The position numbers and the translations under genes are program-made. From NCBI GenBank assembly GCA_026260175.1, contig JAKCWW010003202.1, positions 8,717 through 49,935 on the forward strand: 41,219 nt of DNA, written 5' to 3'. Of this stretch, positions 23,401 through 32,417 are shown in pieces. How positions within the stretch are numbered: position 1 is the first letter of the stretch; each line of letters opens with the position of its first letter. The DNA is from Reticulitermes lucifugus (Eukaryota; Arthropoda; Insecta; Blattodea; Rhinotermitidae). Under the pieces are notes generated by a model, which did not search any database, was not told the origin of the DNA, and saw nothing but the letters and a program-made list of their open reading frames with translations.

Positions 23401-26400
23401 CATTGTATTTATACTAGTGGGCAAACACCTCAGTCAAATATGTGACTATATAAATTTGATGAAGTTAGTACCGTGCTATGTTGAATCACAAAGAAATTAT
23501 AATTTAGAGGTTAACATTTTAATGTGTTACACTCATTTTACTTTGATGTAAGATAGAAAATGTCTGGAATTGACTTGAAAATGGTTGGTTACTAGACAAA
23601 GTATGTAGTCACGGTATGTGTCAGTTTTCAAATATAAACTGATATATAACATGTCAGTCTAGTAACTGTGTAAACAGGATTTCAGTTTTATAATCATTTG
23701 TATATATAAACAACACAGCGAACTGTGCCCAGGAAATATAAAGATGTGAGTAAATATGACTTATAACTACTTATGCAAGATTTACAACTACTGTACCAGT
23801 AGCGTACAGATTGTTTGGATTATTTTTGTCATTTTACTTTTCTCTCAATGTATAGAGAAAATTTTCTTTCCAACCTGTCACAGGAAACATTAGCACTTCT
23901 GGGCTGTGTTACATATGATCCAAATTTTGACAAAATCAACATACACTCAAAGTGTTGACAGAATGCATAAAAAACATGGCTGCACAGAATAGTGTTTATC
24001 AAAGTCTGTGCCCAGAATATCCAAACATATAATGAAGGCCTTAAGAATTAGACAGACATTTTATTTCTGTATTTTTAGAAAATGCCAGTTCATTTTCATG
24101 TGGGATTTAGAAGTAGTACTCATTACAGCTTACTGCATTTCTTGGCTAGAATACCTTGCAGTAAATTACACAATACATCTATTAGAAGAAGAATTTTCAA
24201 TGTAAAATAGACAATTTTGTCTTCTCAGTGCAGAGTGGCAGCTACTTCCAGAGTTGTGAGTGAAGTTTGTGAGAAAGTCTAGATCTTTTAGATACTAGGT
24301 ATTACTTTGGCAGCACTAGATCTCTTACTTCTGGATACTACCTGACTAATTGGTTAACTAGTTGATTGATTAAGCATTAAGCACATAACTGATAGGGAAA
24401 TATGATGCCTTATAATTTACAGTATCATTTTTTCAGTACTTACACCTTCATGTCTCATTGTTTGGATAGCAATATGTATGCTCCCTGAGGACCGAAATGT
24501 CTGTTGTCGAACCTTTATTGTATCTGCAGGATATCCTATTAATAATCCACACACACCTGTAAGTGTAGGAATATATTTTGAAACTTACATTACTTGCATT
24601 GCTTTGCTTGACACATTGTGACCTAATAACAAACCTGAGTCATGGGCACAGTGAAAAATCAAAACCTGCCAAATGATTCTATCTTTGCTTTCTAGACATT
24701 GTTGTCATTTTCGTAAATTAAACAGGAATCCAACAACACTACAAGCTGTCACTGCCGCTGCCACCACCACCACCACCACCACCCCCACCATCATCATGTT
24801 TTAAGCCTGTGTGTGTGTGTGTGTGTGTTTTGCATGTCCATCTGTTGCTGCATTTTATGGAACTTGTTTTAAACTTACACCATGAAGTTGCGGGAACTCT
24901 CTGCTTGCCACTAGACAGCACGGTACACTTTCCCACTTCCTGTAGCAGTTTCTCCGCTGTCCACAACAGCACGGCTACGTGCTAAACGGTACACTTTCTG
25001 TTCTCCGCTCCCTGCTAAAGCCAGGAGGGAAGCATAATAAACGACCCCTTACAGAGAAATGAAGAAAGCGATGAGGAAGGAGAGCACTGGGCGGAGCCCA
25101 CCTACGTCAAGCAGCCAATCACAGCACACCAGACCTTCAGGGGCTGGATATAAAGGAGCCCAGTTCCACCAACGAATTCATTCAACGGTCAATCGACATC
25201 CAGGCAGCAGCAAAGGAGTAAGCTAGTCGTTCCGACACCCAAAGGAGTAGAGCTGTAGACACATCAAGCCTGCTGTCGACCAACACATTAACCTGCACCA
25301 CACGGGCGGCTCTATCTCTCTTTGCCCTCGTTAACAGCAGCAGCCAAGCAGCGCACTGGTCAGCGAGCTTCTCTCTCCGCTCCCACTTCCAGGCACCACC
25401 ATACAAGCGCACTTGTACGTGCGGCTAACTCATTACAAACGATCTCACTTGAGATCTTGTATATTTGCTGAAGTAATAATAAATAAGCTGAGTGGAAGTT
25501 ACTACTGCATTATTTCTTGTAAAAGAAACCTGCAAGCATCCACCACAAAGTACTTTTGAATTTCCTGCCATCTACAGGGCAATGCAGCAGCTATGAAGCT
25601 GCATTTATGAGATGAGAACACAAATGCTATTACACAGCAAAAATGTTGAATGGTGGTAAATACACCTTTGAAAATACCCAACTTCTTTTACTTCAGTCAC
25701 ATTTGTGTAAAATGAAAAATAATGTGACTATGCAAAAGTAAAGCTATTCACAGATTTTGGATAGCCCTTTCTAACATACCCAACTGGTTAGGTTCTCCCC
25801 CTACCTCTCTGCCTGAGGATGGAAAAAATCCAGTTTCTTAAAATTGTGTGTTAGCTTTTGATTTTTGGAAAACTATGCAGTTGACAACGTCTAGAATCCA
25901 AGTAATCCTGAATATAAATTTAACGTATCGTATATTGATGATAGCTGATGAAAACTGTTATGTGTTTATTAAATATTATGTATTTTTTATATCCTTATTT
26001 ACAGCAAGCTAATATACTTCGGCTTCTGTTTTAGTAGCACAGTTATCTTTAACTCCCCCCAAAGTTATTCCTGCTCTGATGGAGTGGTGTGCCTTGGATG
26101 GCCCCAAATGATCCTGAGAGCTTTGCTGGCAGTAGTGTAGATACTGGTAGGACCTCCCATGCCAGACAGGTCAAAGGTGATGACCCAGACAAAAAGGGAT
26201 TCTTGTCTTCCAGGTTGGGGTTTTGGTGTGGGACTAACAAACCCACCCCATAAAAAATAAATTGTTACGAAACCTACAAAGGAAGCCAAAGCCCACCATG
26301 GGCTGTAGCTGATTATGATGAGTTATATTTAACTAGTACAGTGTACAATGAAAATTAAAACATGGCTGCATTTTGAACTTCTGACACCATGCATATCTAC

Positions 26401-27886
26401 TGTCAGGCATTAATAGCAAAAGTTTTGAGGATTCAGTTCTTTTGGGATATGAAGCTGCATCAGTGGATAATTTGCTCCCAATGTGTAGTGTCCTCATCTT
26501 CAAGGGTCAATATCTCCCTTGCAGGTGAGGACACCAAGTGCCCTTGAAACATCAGGATCCAATTACCCATTGATGCAGCATCACTTTCCAGAAGAATGGA
26601 ATCCTTAGCTACACTACTGTGAAAGGTTCTGAACTGACAAAGCAGAAATTTTGTTTAAGGAAATCAAGTTCTATAAAAGTCGCTTTGTAGATTCTACTAG
26701 CCCATATACTCAGAAGGAAGAATTAAAAAATATCATAGTTGTGGCAAAGTTAAGATATCTAGGCTTTTTTTTTTTGTGTAAAATAAAAATGTTTTCTCTT
26801 AGGTACACAGCAGACCTATTATTTGTTTGGTTTTGCCTTAGTTGACATAAATTTCTCTTTGACACAGAAGGAGTGGTCAAGAAGGAGAAACACCCCATAC
26901 TATTTGTTCATTGCCAATCTGGTGCATTCAATTTTCTGATATTCCATTCTCAGTATATCTTTCTAAGCTATCTTGTTCATGTGCTGAATATATGATGAAC
27001 TGTAGTTTACACTTCTTTCTGTGCTTAACATTCAGATAAAATGTTAAAATGTTCCACATACTTAATGGTGATGATATAAAATTTCAGAATTTGTTTAGAC
27101 TATTGGATAAGGTTTTGTTTGCATAAAGAGTGGAAGTAATACAGTACATTCTCACAGATCAAAGTGACAATAGTCTGAAAGAAAAACCTGCCACTGCCCT
27201 TACAAGGCATTAAACCCCACATCAAGAAAGGTGTATGTTTTGTTTACAAATGGTTTCTCAATGACACAGTCCATAACTGACACTATATAATCTCAAGAGA
27301 GTGGTGTGTAAATGTCAGTGTTATAATCTGTATGAATTACACACTTCAGTGCAATGTCATCAGAGATTATTTCAAACAATAGTTAGTGTGTTTTTAGCCT
27401 GTGAAAATATTTTCCAATGGACATGAATCCACTTCTTACAATTGATCTATTTACTTTATGCTTTATTGACAAAAGACCATTGATTTTGGTCATTGGGAGG
27501 GGGTTAGGTATGAGTCCCTGGAGAAGGAAACACCCAGTGTGTGCAGAACATCTAGTAAACTCAGCTATTTTAGTGGTAAGTGATCCCTTTCTCAAGTAAT
27601 CAGTTTTATATATTTCTTTCTTGTCATTTTCTATTGCACATAATAAACCTAAGTTTATGTAATAAATCATTTTCAGAATGTAAACATAACTGCAAAACTT
27701 CTGTGTGTGAGTGTGTGTGTGTGTGTAGTATGAAGTGTGAATATCCTTTACTGCATTAACTCGACATGACAGAATGTTGTTTTTTGTGCAAGTAGTAGAA
27801 TTACTTTAAATCATTCAGGGCTATTTAATGAATAAATCCATACCAGCAGCTGATCCTGCTATGAAGTCACACCACGATATTGACAT
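14054..27886 (-). CDS. SLC25A45: Mitochondrial carrier, SLC25A45/47/48 group (five exons found, one missing)
   Basis: SLC25 carriers are six-helix proteins of the inner mitochondrial membrane that exchange small solutes. Related human members SLC25A45 and SLC25A48 have been linked to methylated basic amino acids and choline, but the substrate here is inference only. Exons, in transcript order, are 27886-27844, 24556-24444, 21485-21233, 20320-20203 and 14439-14054. All three Px[DE]xx[KR] signatures are present: [22 protein letters not shown] and [33 protein letters not shown] and [13 protein letters not shown] match the SLC25A45 branch closely. Exon 4 ends in phase 2 and exon 5 needs phase 1, so an exon covering the RD-P--G-YF--YE region and the following AGG-AG turn lies unseen between 14440 and 20202. 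The protein ends with an extra tail of about 45 residues beyond the usual family end. Confidence 0.88.
14740..15165. repeat. Probable uncharacterised interspersed repeat
   Basis: A block with different base use from the flanks. It ends in a CCGAAGATGAAGGGCCCCAA segment, then AATAGTGAATAAAGAGTGATAATAAG, which resembles the tail of a retroposed element. Minus-strand frames of 69-71 codons are Cys/Trp-rich but match nothing I recognise. Family unknown. Confidence 0.35.
15204..15345. repeat. Degenerate tandem repeat, about 4 copies of a 33-bp unit
   Basis: Repeated TTTCATATAGCTCAAATT then GAAAACCTCAAATGTCA-like units, clearly diverged from one another. Confidence 0.7.
15600..16525 (+). mobile_element. 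Non-LTR retrotransposon fragment with reverse transcriptase core
   Basis: Translates as [20 protein letters not shown], then [44 protein letters not shown], and LLVYADDVN with the YADD catalytic motif at 16093-16104. Just after this a frameshift near 16120 leads into [47 protein letters not shown] and [21 protein letters not shown] second shift near 16435 leads into [20 protein letters not shown]. It lacks both ends of the element. It is a pseudogene copy inserted in a carrier intron in antisense orientation. Confidence 0.93.
16741..17030 (-). mobile_element. tRNA-derived SINE
   Basis: On plus it starts with the AAAGGTAAAGGT tail repeat and ends with the complement of a tRNA-like promoter head (CCGTAGGCTAGTCACTATATC..ACTATCCTGGG). 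It is therefore oriented on the minus strand. The body contains ACACCATGAAGGCATGTAGG and GTGAGTGGTCAACTGCATGCC blocks, shared with the copies at 21643, 37753 and 38186. Confidence 0.85.
17235..17330 (+). mobile_element. tRNA-like SINE head, second type
   Basis: AGTTGGCTAAAGCCTCTAGA is box A-like and GGTTTAAATCTCAG is a box B-like segment 40-odd bases later, followed by a short unrelated tail. There is no tRNA cloverleaf with a plausible acceptor stem, so it is not a functional tRNA. It is probably a different SINE family from its neighbours. Confidence 0.45.
17488..17710 (+). mobile_element. tRNA-derived SINE
   Basis: A box A-like TGGCATAGTGACTGGA at 17505-17520 and a box B GGTTTGAATTCC at 17541-17552 form an RNA polymerase III promoter head. 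The body follows with GCCTCCATCTAGTGCTGAGG and a degraded '..TCATGGCGTGGATGGGGACAG' end. Same family as the minus-strand copy at 16741. Confidence 0.88.
18160..18640 (-). mobile_element. Non-LTR retrotransposon 3' fragment
   Basis: On minus it reads [40 protein letters not shown] and QRWENNIKM, followed by the D-WI-LAQDR end. Upstream parts match [17 protein letters not shown]. It corresponds to the end of the same ORF family as 15600-16525. It is degraded and lies in sense with the carrier gene. Confidence 0.9.
19491..19701 (+). mobile_element. 5'-truncated SINE inserted in a LINE
   Basis: Contains the family body (TTCTGTACAATGGGTACTTT, CTGGGGTGAAGCAGC, CATCTGGCACCGAGGTTAAAG) and the terminal GTGAACTTTACCGTTTACC tail. 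The tRNA-like head is missing. AGAAGGAGGA stands just before it (19481-19490) and again just after it (19702-19711), a 10-bp target duplication. Confidence 0.88.
19919..20000. mobile_element. 78-bp perfect-palindrome mini-element with TA target duplication
   Basis: The arms are 19921-19956 and 19963-19998, each 36 bp, perfectly complementary around the 6-base centre ATATCA. The ends are CAGGGCATAC..GTATGCCCTG, with TA at 19919-19920 and 19999-20000. Removing one TA plus the element rejoins the host LINE codons as W-E-N-N-I-K-M, which is the family consensus. TA duplication fits the Tc1/mariner class. The element encodes nothing. Confidence 0.93.
20203..20320 (-). CDS. SLC25A45: Carrier exon 4 (118 bp, phase 1 to 2)
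   Basis: The acceptor is CTTCACAG (AG at 20322-20321) and the donor is CG|GTAAGT. The first two bases complete the glycine begun in exon 3. It encodes [20 protein letters not shown], then [18 protein letters not shown] and two bases of an arginine codon. [20 protein letters not shown] matches the matrix helix and the 'GLFRG' turn of the second carrier repeat. Confidence 0.92.
21233..21485 (-). CDS. SLC25A45: Carrier exon 3 (253 bp, phase 0 to 1)
   Basis: The acceptor is GTCTTTTTCAG and the donor is ACAG|GTATAT. It encodes 84 residues: [30 protein letters not shown], a charged loop ([13 protein letters not shown]), and [20 protein letters not shown] then VKIQLQSHT. It spans the end of repeat 1 and the first helix and signature of repeat 2. 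In that signature the usual final R is Q (VKIQ). Confidence 0.95.
21643..21905 (-). mobile_element. tRNA-derived SINE
   Basis: Opens with GTAAAGGTAAAGGTCACCC and carries CAGGCCATGAAGGCCCAGAA, AGCCTCGGAAAAGAGACCC and GAATTCGATCCCTGGACCGT (complement of box B). It closes with the complement of box A near CTATCGACTACACTATCCCA. A fairly well kept copy, between carrier exons 2 and 3. Confidence 0.9.
21940..22160 (-). mobile_element. Non-LTR retrotransposon 3' fragment
   Basis: On minus it follows the same segment order as 18160-18640 and 36286-36470 (GTCTCCCAAATGGTCAG, CATCAGATCCATTTTGATAT, complement of the NIKMDL region). It is heavily decayed. Confidence 0.55.
22590..22975. mobile_element. Foldback element family 2, copy 1
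   Basis: The left arm contains GTTCTGTTTCCATCCTCAGG near 22623-22642. The right arm contains its approximate inverse, CTTGAGGATGGAAATGG near 22916-22932, followed by AAAACGTTTCGTTCTGGGATAC. The same two arm motifs occur at 35898-36062 and as a single arm at 25780-25880. No coding capacity seen. Confidence 0.5.
22976..24443 (-). other. SLC25A45: Carrier intron 2, no other content seen
   Basis: A+T-rich intronic sequence between exons 2 and 3. Open frames up to 103 codons on plus (near 23134-23445) lack recognisable domains. Confidence 0.55.
24444..24556 (-). CDS. SLC25A45: Carrier exon 2 (113 bp, phase 1 to 0)
   Basis: The acceptor is CACTTACAG and the donor is GGT|GTAAGT. It encodes [18 protein letters not shown] then [19 protein letters not shown], carrying the first PxDxxKxR signature. 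Its first two bases complete a glycine started in exon 1. Its end meets LHGFYKG of exon 3 in phase 0, giving the normal MRHEG-LHGFYKG join. Confidence 0.95.
24761..24828. repeat. (CCA)n and (GT)n microsatellites
   Basis: CCA/CCACC units run at 24761-24797 and an uninterrupted GT run follows at 24809-24828, both in carrier intron 1. Confidence 0.9.
24889..25547 (+). mobile_element. Probable solo LTR of a retrotransposon
   Basis: A 659-bp block begins TGCGGGAACT and ends ATCCACCACA (TG..CA). It is flanked on both sides by AAGT (24885-24888 and 25548-25551), as expected for a 4-bp target duplication. Inside are CCAAT (25115-25119), TATAAAG (25149-25155) and AATAAA (25478-25483), in promoter-to-poly(A) order on plus. 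The block is far richer in G+C and CpG than its surroundings. No second LTR or internal retroviral genes are present. The ends rest on a short duplication and could be off. Confidence 0.6.
25115..25155 (+). promoter_or_regulatory. CCAAT and TATA boxes of the putative LTR
   Basis: CCAAT (25115-25119) lies 30 bp before GGATATAAAGG (TATA at 25149). The likely start would be near the ATTCATTCAAC segment about 25 bp further on. It points opposite to the host carrier gene. Confidence 0.55.
25780..25880. mobile_element. Foldback element family 2, single arm
   Basis: TGCCTGAGGATGGAAAAAATCC then CAGTTTCTTAAAATTGTG resembles the right arm of the element at 22590-22975. No partner arm is evident. Confidence 0.35.
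26437..26640. mobile_element. Foldback element family 1, copy 3
   Basis: The left arm TTCTTTTGGGATATGAAGCT GCATC is mirrored by GATGCAGCATCACTTTCCAG AAGAA on the right. The inner arms carry CATCTTCAAGGGTCAATATC and its partner near AGGTGAGGACACC. The right side also continues into TAGCTACACTACTGTGAAAG, the outer arm seen at 31733 and 35645. Confidence 0.78.
26641..27843 (-). other. SLC25A45: Carrier intron 1, distal part
   Basis: No gene recognised. Contains a TG microsatellite at 27703-27727. Open frames up to 95 codons have no conserved motifs. Confidence 0.5.
27844..27886 (-). CDS. SLC25A45: Carrier exon 1 with start codon
   Basis: ATG at 27886-27884, in an AAAATATG context (A at -3), encodes [14 protein letters not shown] plus one base of a glycine codon. 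The donor is [27 protein letters not shown] forms the first transmembrane helix of a carrier. The frame is open further upstream, but no family member needs a longer N-terminus, so this ATG is preferred. Confidence 0.88.
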
Positions 27887-28243
27887 ATTTTGAATATTGT
27901 ATTTTTTAATTATAAGAATGTGTAGAATGAGTAACCAAGCAAGAAGTATATCAGTATGAAGTATGTTACTAGTATTAACAACACACAGTGAACTATAGGT
28001 CACAATAGGACCTTTGAACTGAGTATATGTTTTCCATATTTTATTTTTGTAAATGTGTCTACTGATTTCATTGAGGTTGCTTTATGGCCCATTGACATAA
28101 AAACGAAAGACGTTACTTTGTTTCTTGGGCCATTTTAATTATATTATCATCAGACATAATTTATGTCAAAAAATTAAAATTGGAATCATGGTGGAGGATC
28201 AATGCAACAGATCAGTTTTGAGCAGTAGATGACACGAACGATT

Positions 28244-28339
28244 ATGGCTTCGACCTCTGACAACATTCCATCTACTTTGCAGCAATTCACACTCTGTCTG
28301 TGGTGCACGCGGCTACGATCACAGATCATCTTAGTATAG
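28244..28339 (+). other. Short open frame of 31 codons in the putative promoter
   Basis: Starts MASTSDNIPSTLQQ and has gene-like codon use. It could be an upstream ORF or the first coding exon of the plus-strand gene, since GTATAG near its end is a weak donor. There is no family match. Listed because the plus-strand gene lacks a known start. Confidence 0.15.
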
Positions 28340-28440
28340 CCGGGATACTAGATAATTTGTGGCTGGGATTATTGCCCCTGCTTGTAGGAGGACGTTTGAT
28401 GGTAACAAGGACGCTGTTATCCAAATGGATATCTCTGGAC

Positions 28441-28470
28441 CACGGATAAGATTTTGAGCGCTTATCCGTG
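28441..28470. promoter_or_regulatory. Perfect inverted repeat with GATA-type half sites
   Basis: CACGGATAAG (28441-28450) and CTTATCCGTG (28461-28470) are perfectly complementary around a 10-base centre. Each arm contains GGATAA/TTATCC. A further TTATCC lies at 28417-28422. Protein binding or RNA hairpin role is not known. Confidence 0.5.
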
Positions 28471-29454
28471 TTCTGAATTAAAGGTATAGGTTTCACAGAA
28501 TGCAGCCAGCAGAACAAACTTGATGGAATGAACAGCAAGAAGGGGGTTATGTTGTGTAGGCATGGTTTGGGACTTGACGGTTGTTAGAATTTCTGCTGAC
28601 AGGAAATAAAACATGAGTATTTGTATTCTGTGGCGAATTAATTACAAGATGGTGTATAAAAGCAAACATAGTTATTGTAAGTAGTATTCGTTTGTTGGAG
28701 ATATGATGTGTGCATTATCAGTTCATTTTTTATGATTATTATTTAGACAGAATGTTTGCAGTTTACTTTATAGTAAAAAATATCAAACATTCAACGCTGA
28801 AAATACTTTCAAAGTCTAACAGTAACAACATGAGATTATATAAGATCCTTATTTTATGTAGTGCATTCCGCGTAGCTTATGTTTAGGGATTCCATTTTTA
28901 AAAACCAAAAAACTGGGTGGCTAATAACATTTAGGCTGTGGAAGGCTTGGGGGAGGGGGGAGGAAGACAGAATATTCAAACCGTCACACAGTGAAAAAGC
29001 AGAGTTATTAATATTGTCGCAACAAGATAACTCAGAGATTATGACATATACAAACAATTAAATAATAAGAATATTTAAACTTAGACACTCAAGTCCACTT
29101 ACTGATTTTTCTTTACATCTCCATTCCTCATTCATTCCAGTCTTGAGTTCTGACTTCATAATCATTAAACTAGTCGTCTTACTGCCACTCTCCTACTCCT
29201 TCCTGTTAGTGGTTGGTTTGATGGCTGTCCTGTTCCTATAGGTGGGTTTTCCCACTGTAGTAAAGTCAGAATGTTTGTACACATTGTTAGAAGTATTGTA
29301 TTTTCATGACTTGGAAAAACCTGGGACATTTGGCTTCCTGAATGGAATTTTGCAGGACACCGGGACATCTCTTTAAAACTCATGAAACTGGGGCTGTCCT
29401 GGGCAAATGGGGATGTATGGAATCCCTGATTGTATAGTAATGTATGTTTTCTTC

Positions 29455-29508
29455 TAATGTACCAACTGCCAATAAATAATAATTGTGTAGAAGGTAGTTG
29501 GTACATTA
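29455..29508. repeat. Inverted repeat, 13-bp arms
   Basis: TAATGTACCAACT (29455-29467) pairs with AGTTGGTACATTA (29496-29508) around a 28-base A+T-rich centre. Confidence 0.8.
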
Positions 29509-29520
29509 TAACAAAACATA

Positions 29521-29665
29521 TGTCTTTATTTTATATGACAACCATCTGTTCCCACTTCCTGTATGCTTGTTTATTTTGTTAGTGTAAACTGCTCGTCCAA
29601 CTGACCACCTTTATGGCTAAGTAATGGTGGGAAGTGACAAAGGACAGTTGTCAGATAAAGTAATT
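29521..29665. repeat. Dispersed repeat A, copy 2
   Basis: TTTTATATGACAACCATCTG, TTCCCACTTCCTGTATGCTT, then GGTGGGAAGTGACAAAGGAC and AGTTGTCAGATAAAG. This copy and the one at 36741 are most alike. Confidence 0.7.
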
Positions 29666-30168
29666 TATTACATATTGTTGGGGATGCTGCCTGGGCGTGA
29701 AGGTGATGATGCCCCTCCACGAATGTAAGGAGCTCTACCACCACTTCCCATACATCATAATGGCAATAATGGATTAATTAAACACAGGAACAACTTTACC
29801 AATAGTGACAGCATTTTCAACTTTTACATTACTGTTTGGTGCTCACATCGTATGTTAGAGATAGACTGTTAAGACTTTTTGTAGCATAAGTTTAATTTCA
29901 GTGTCATTTCCATTATGCTATGTTATGCCTGTGTAGCAGTATCATCATTATTTCAAGCTTTCATGCTGTCTTTTTTTTATTTTTAAGAAAAGTAGTTTAG
30001 TCATAATTAAGTGGGAGATGTTAGTTTGAAAGGACGTGCTTAGAACATTCAAAATGTAATGTATTGAGAGGAGTGATGTAGCTGCTATTGTGCCTTTTAT
30101 CTTTTCTGTAATATTTGCCAGACTAGTATGCCTTCTGTATCCATGTTCTTTATATATTATGTAAACAG

Positions 30169-30261
30169 GTGGACCATCAATCGTGACTGTATCTTCAGAC
30201 GATATCTGTTATTGTCTGAAATGTGCTACATGTTGTGGCTTTTCCAAACAGCCTGCATCAG
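30169..30261 (+). CDS. Doubtful exon upstream of the unrecognised plus-strand gene
   Basis: A 93-bp stretch lies between GTAAACAG and CAG|GTACAG. One frame gives a Cys-rich peptide (SSDDICYCLKCATCCGFSK) but ends in the wrong phase for the exon at 32341. A second frame (WTINRDCIFRRYLLLSEMCY..) has the right phase but a less protein-like look. It may be non-coding or not an exon. Confidence 0.18.
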
Positions 30262-31730
30262 GTACAGGCATGAAAATATACAAAATATTACTAAGCAAAA
30301 AGAGGGATTGTGATCTAAGTCTTACATATATTTTTTATAGGTATGTTTTATATATTGGCCAAAACTGAGTAAAAGTTTCAGCCAGTATATAAAACATGGC
30401 TATATGAATATTTGTAAGATCTGTAAGTAGTGGACTGTATATGAAGGGCTTGTTTGCTCATATTTTTATGCCTGTTCCTGATGCAAGAGGTGAAAGATGC
30501 AGCATGCTTAGCATGTTTTGGACAATGAAAGCTATTGTCTGCAATTACAGTTGTGTTTATTGGCCTATCTGTTTATCTATTCGTATATCACAATCGGGTG
30601 TCTCACCCTAAGATTTTTGTATGAAGTGATCTCTGTCTCAGTTAAGGAATATATTAGCTCATGAAGTGCCTAGTGTTTCATGGTTGATAGAAACATTGTC
30701 TGTAGTAACATATGTATCATATGTGTTGAGGTGTACATTTGATTATTAGAAGGAAGTTAAGTTGTAAAACCAGTTATAACCGCATGATTACAAGTGCTTA
30801 AAATTTTTGCAGCAACAGACCTAAGAACACCTGAATTGTCATAACTGAAAAAGTATACCAAGGCCTTGTTTTATGCCTCTTTGCTTTAATGCCCTTTGCA
30901 AATCTATACAACTTCTTAATTTATGTCCTCTCATTTTCTGTTTAACACTGTTTTGCTGGTTTATTTCAATTGATTTAAGTCTTTCTTTATAGGAATATTT
31001 TTGATTTACACCTTTTGGATTTATGCTCACTTCTTCAGGAACACAAACAGGGCATGGAAAGAGATCTTGGTGTACAGTGCTAATTTAAATTTCAAATCAG
31101 AGAACATGAAAGTAAAGTGTAGAAACAGAAATTAAAATACCATATCTGTAATGCCCTTAAATTACACAGTACAAAACTTTGCTTTCTTGTTACTCATACA
31201 TGTGCAGCGAGACAGCCACTGGGTATAAGATCCTATAGAAAATGAATTGCATATGAATAGTCATGTAGCAGATGACTGCTCCATATGTATACTTGGCATA
31301 ATCTGAGGTTTGAAAGAAAATTTACAATAAGTTTATTGGAATCATGTGCTTTGAATGTGTAGTTAACATGACATCTCTGCACAAGTTCAGGTGAGCTAAC
31401 TATTGAAGGTTCTGCAGATATTCAGTGACGGTTCTGATGCTGAAGATGATGGACAACTTGTATATGCGAAGCACTAAACATGTAGTTGTCCAAGATTCCA
31501 AATACTGAATTGTAACTGTCATATATTACAAGATGTAGACAGTCACTGAGCTTGCTGTGTATGACACCACTGTATTTAAACAGATGTAGGAATCAGAAAT
31601 ATGAAATTTGAAATTTTACTATCATGAAATAAGTGAGGTTCTCACTTGTGGTTCAAATAAATTTGAAGATTTGAAAGCTTGTTTTGATAGTCTTTAGTCT
31701 ACCACAAAGCCCTTACTGGTTGTGAGATTT
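30262..31730. other. Intronic or spacer sequence, nothing recognised
   Basis: A+T-rich. No exon, RNA gene or clear repeat seen on either strand. Confidence 0.5.
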
Positions 31731-31732
31731 GA

Positions 31733-31975
31733 GGTTCTCACAGCGGTGTTGCTGTGGATTCAGGTCGTCTTGGATGTGACACTGTGTCGTTGGGTGAGTG
31801 GTTGCTTACGTTTTAGGAGAACGTAGTGCCTTAATCTTCAAGGGTCAAGTGGTACAGGAATGGAATGCTTGACCCTTGATGATGAAGTCACTGTGTTCCT
31901 TTGAAATGTTGGGAACAACTCAAGCAGCGACAAAGCACTACATCTTGGAAGACCTGAATCCCTTGTATTTGTTAA
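31733..31975. mobile_element. Foldback element family 1, copy 4
   Basis: The left outer arm GGTTCTCACAGCGGTGTTGC is followed by GATTCAGGTCGTCTTGGATG (from 31757). The right arm ends CATCTTGGAAGACCTGAATC at 31960. The inner arms CCTTAATCTTCAAGGGTCAA and TTGACCCTTGATGATGAAG face each other around GTGGTACAGGAATGGAATGC. Clear hairpin architecture. Confidence 0.85.
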
Positions 31976-32060
31976 CAGCATTTATTTGATGCATAGAAAA
32001 CACTACATGAACTTAAAGGATTTTTTATGTGAGTGCTGAATAATGTTGAGCTGTAACTGT

Positions 32061-32165
32061 AGGAGTTAGCATGTGTGTTGCCTGCTGTAGTGCATAAGAT
32101 TGTAGGAGTTAGCGTGTGTGTGACCTGCTGTAGTGTATAAGATTATAGGAGTTAGCATGTGTGTA
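32061..32165. repeat. 43-bp tandem repeat, about 2.5 copies
   Basis: AGGAGTTAGC starts at 32061, 32104 and 32147, giving a 43-bp period (AGGAGTTAGCATGTGTGT..CCTGCTGTAGTGCATAAGAT). The last copy is cut short. Confidence 0.9.
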
Positions 32166-32340
32166 AGATTGTAGTTGTGTTTCAGGATTTTGTGCTTCTG
32201 TATGCTGGTGAATGGATGCAGTACCTGCTGCTACTATATCATCATATTCTAAGTAAGAGTTTACAGAATCCATCTGTCTCTCACAGCACATGTTTTCATC
32301 ATTGTTATGTATGTAATACGATCTTAAAAATGCTATCCAG

Positions 32341-32417
32341 AAAAAAAGACCAAAGGACAATAAAGGAAGGTGTTGTTGGAAAATACGTAAAGAAGGAAAC
32401 ACCACCTGAAATGCCAA
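32341..32417 (+). CDS. Unrecognised gene, exon a (77 bp, phase 2 to 1)
   Basis: The acceptor is GCTATCCAG and the donor is CCAA|GTGAGT. It encodes KKDQRTIKEGVVGKYVKKE then TPPEMP and one base of the next codon. The true 5' boundary is the least certain of the five exons, because the open frame extends upstream and the acceptor tract is weak. Confidence 0.6.

Larger units (their letters stand above)
28150..28560. promoter_or_regulatory. CpG-containing, possibly divergent promoter
   Basis: This lies just upstream of carrier exon 1 (minus) and upstream of the plus-strand gene at 32341. It has a local cluster of CpG dinucleotides (ACGAACG, GCACGCGGCTACG, GAGCGC, ATCCGTG) in an otherwise CpG-poor area. 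It also has the hairpin at 28441-28470 and a possible 5' splice site AAAG|GTATAG near 28482. No TATA box in a convincing place. Promoter role is inference. Confidence 0.4.
28561..30168. other. Spacer or 5' intron of the plus-strand gene
   Basis: No exon recognised. Holds a small inverted repeat (29455-29508) and dispersed repeat A (29521-29665). Minus-strand open frame of 113 codons near 29165-29506 looks repeat-derived and has no domain. Confidence 0.45.

Noticed and set aside
29165..29506. 113-codon minus-strand open frame
   Set aside because: The plus strand there (GGGACATCTCTTTAAAACTC, GGGGCTGTCCTGGGCAAATG) looks like interspersed repeat sequence, and the peptide has no recognisable domain.
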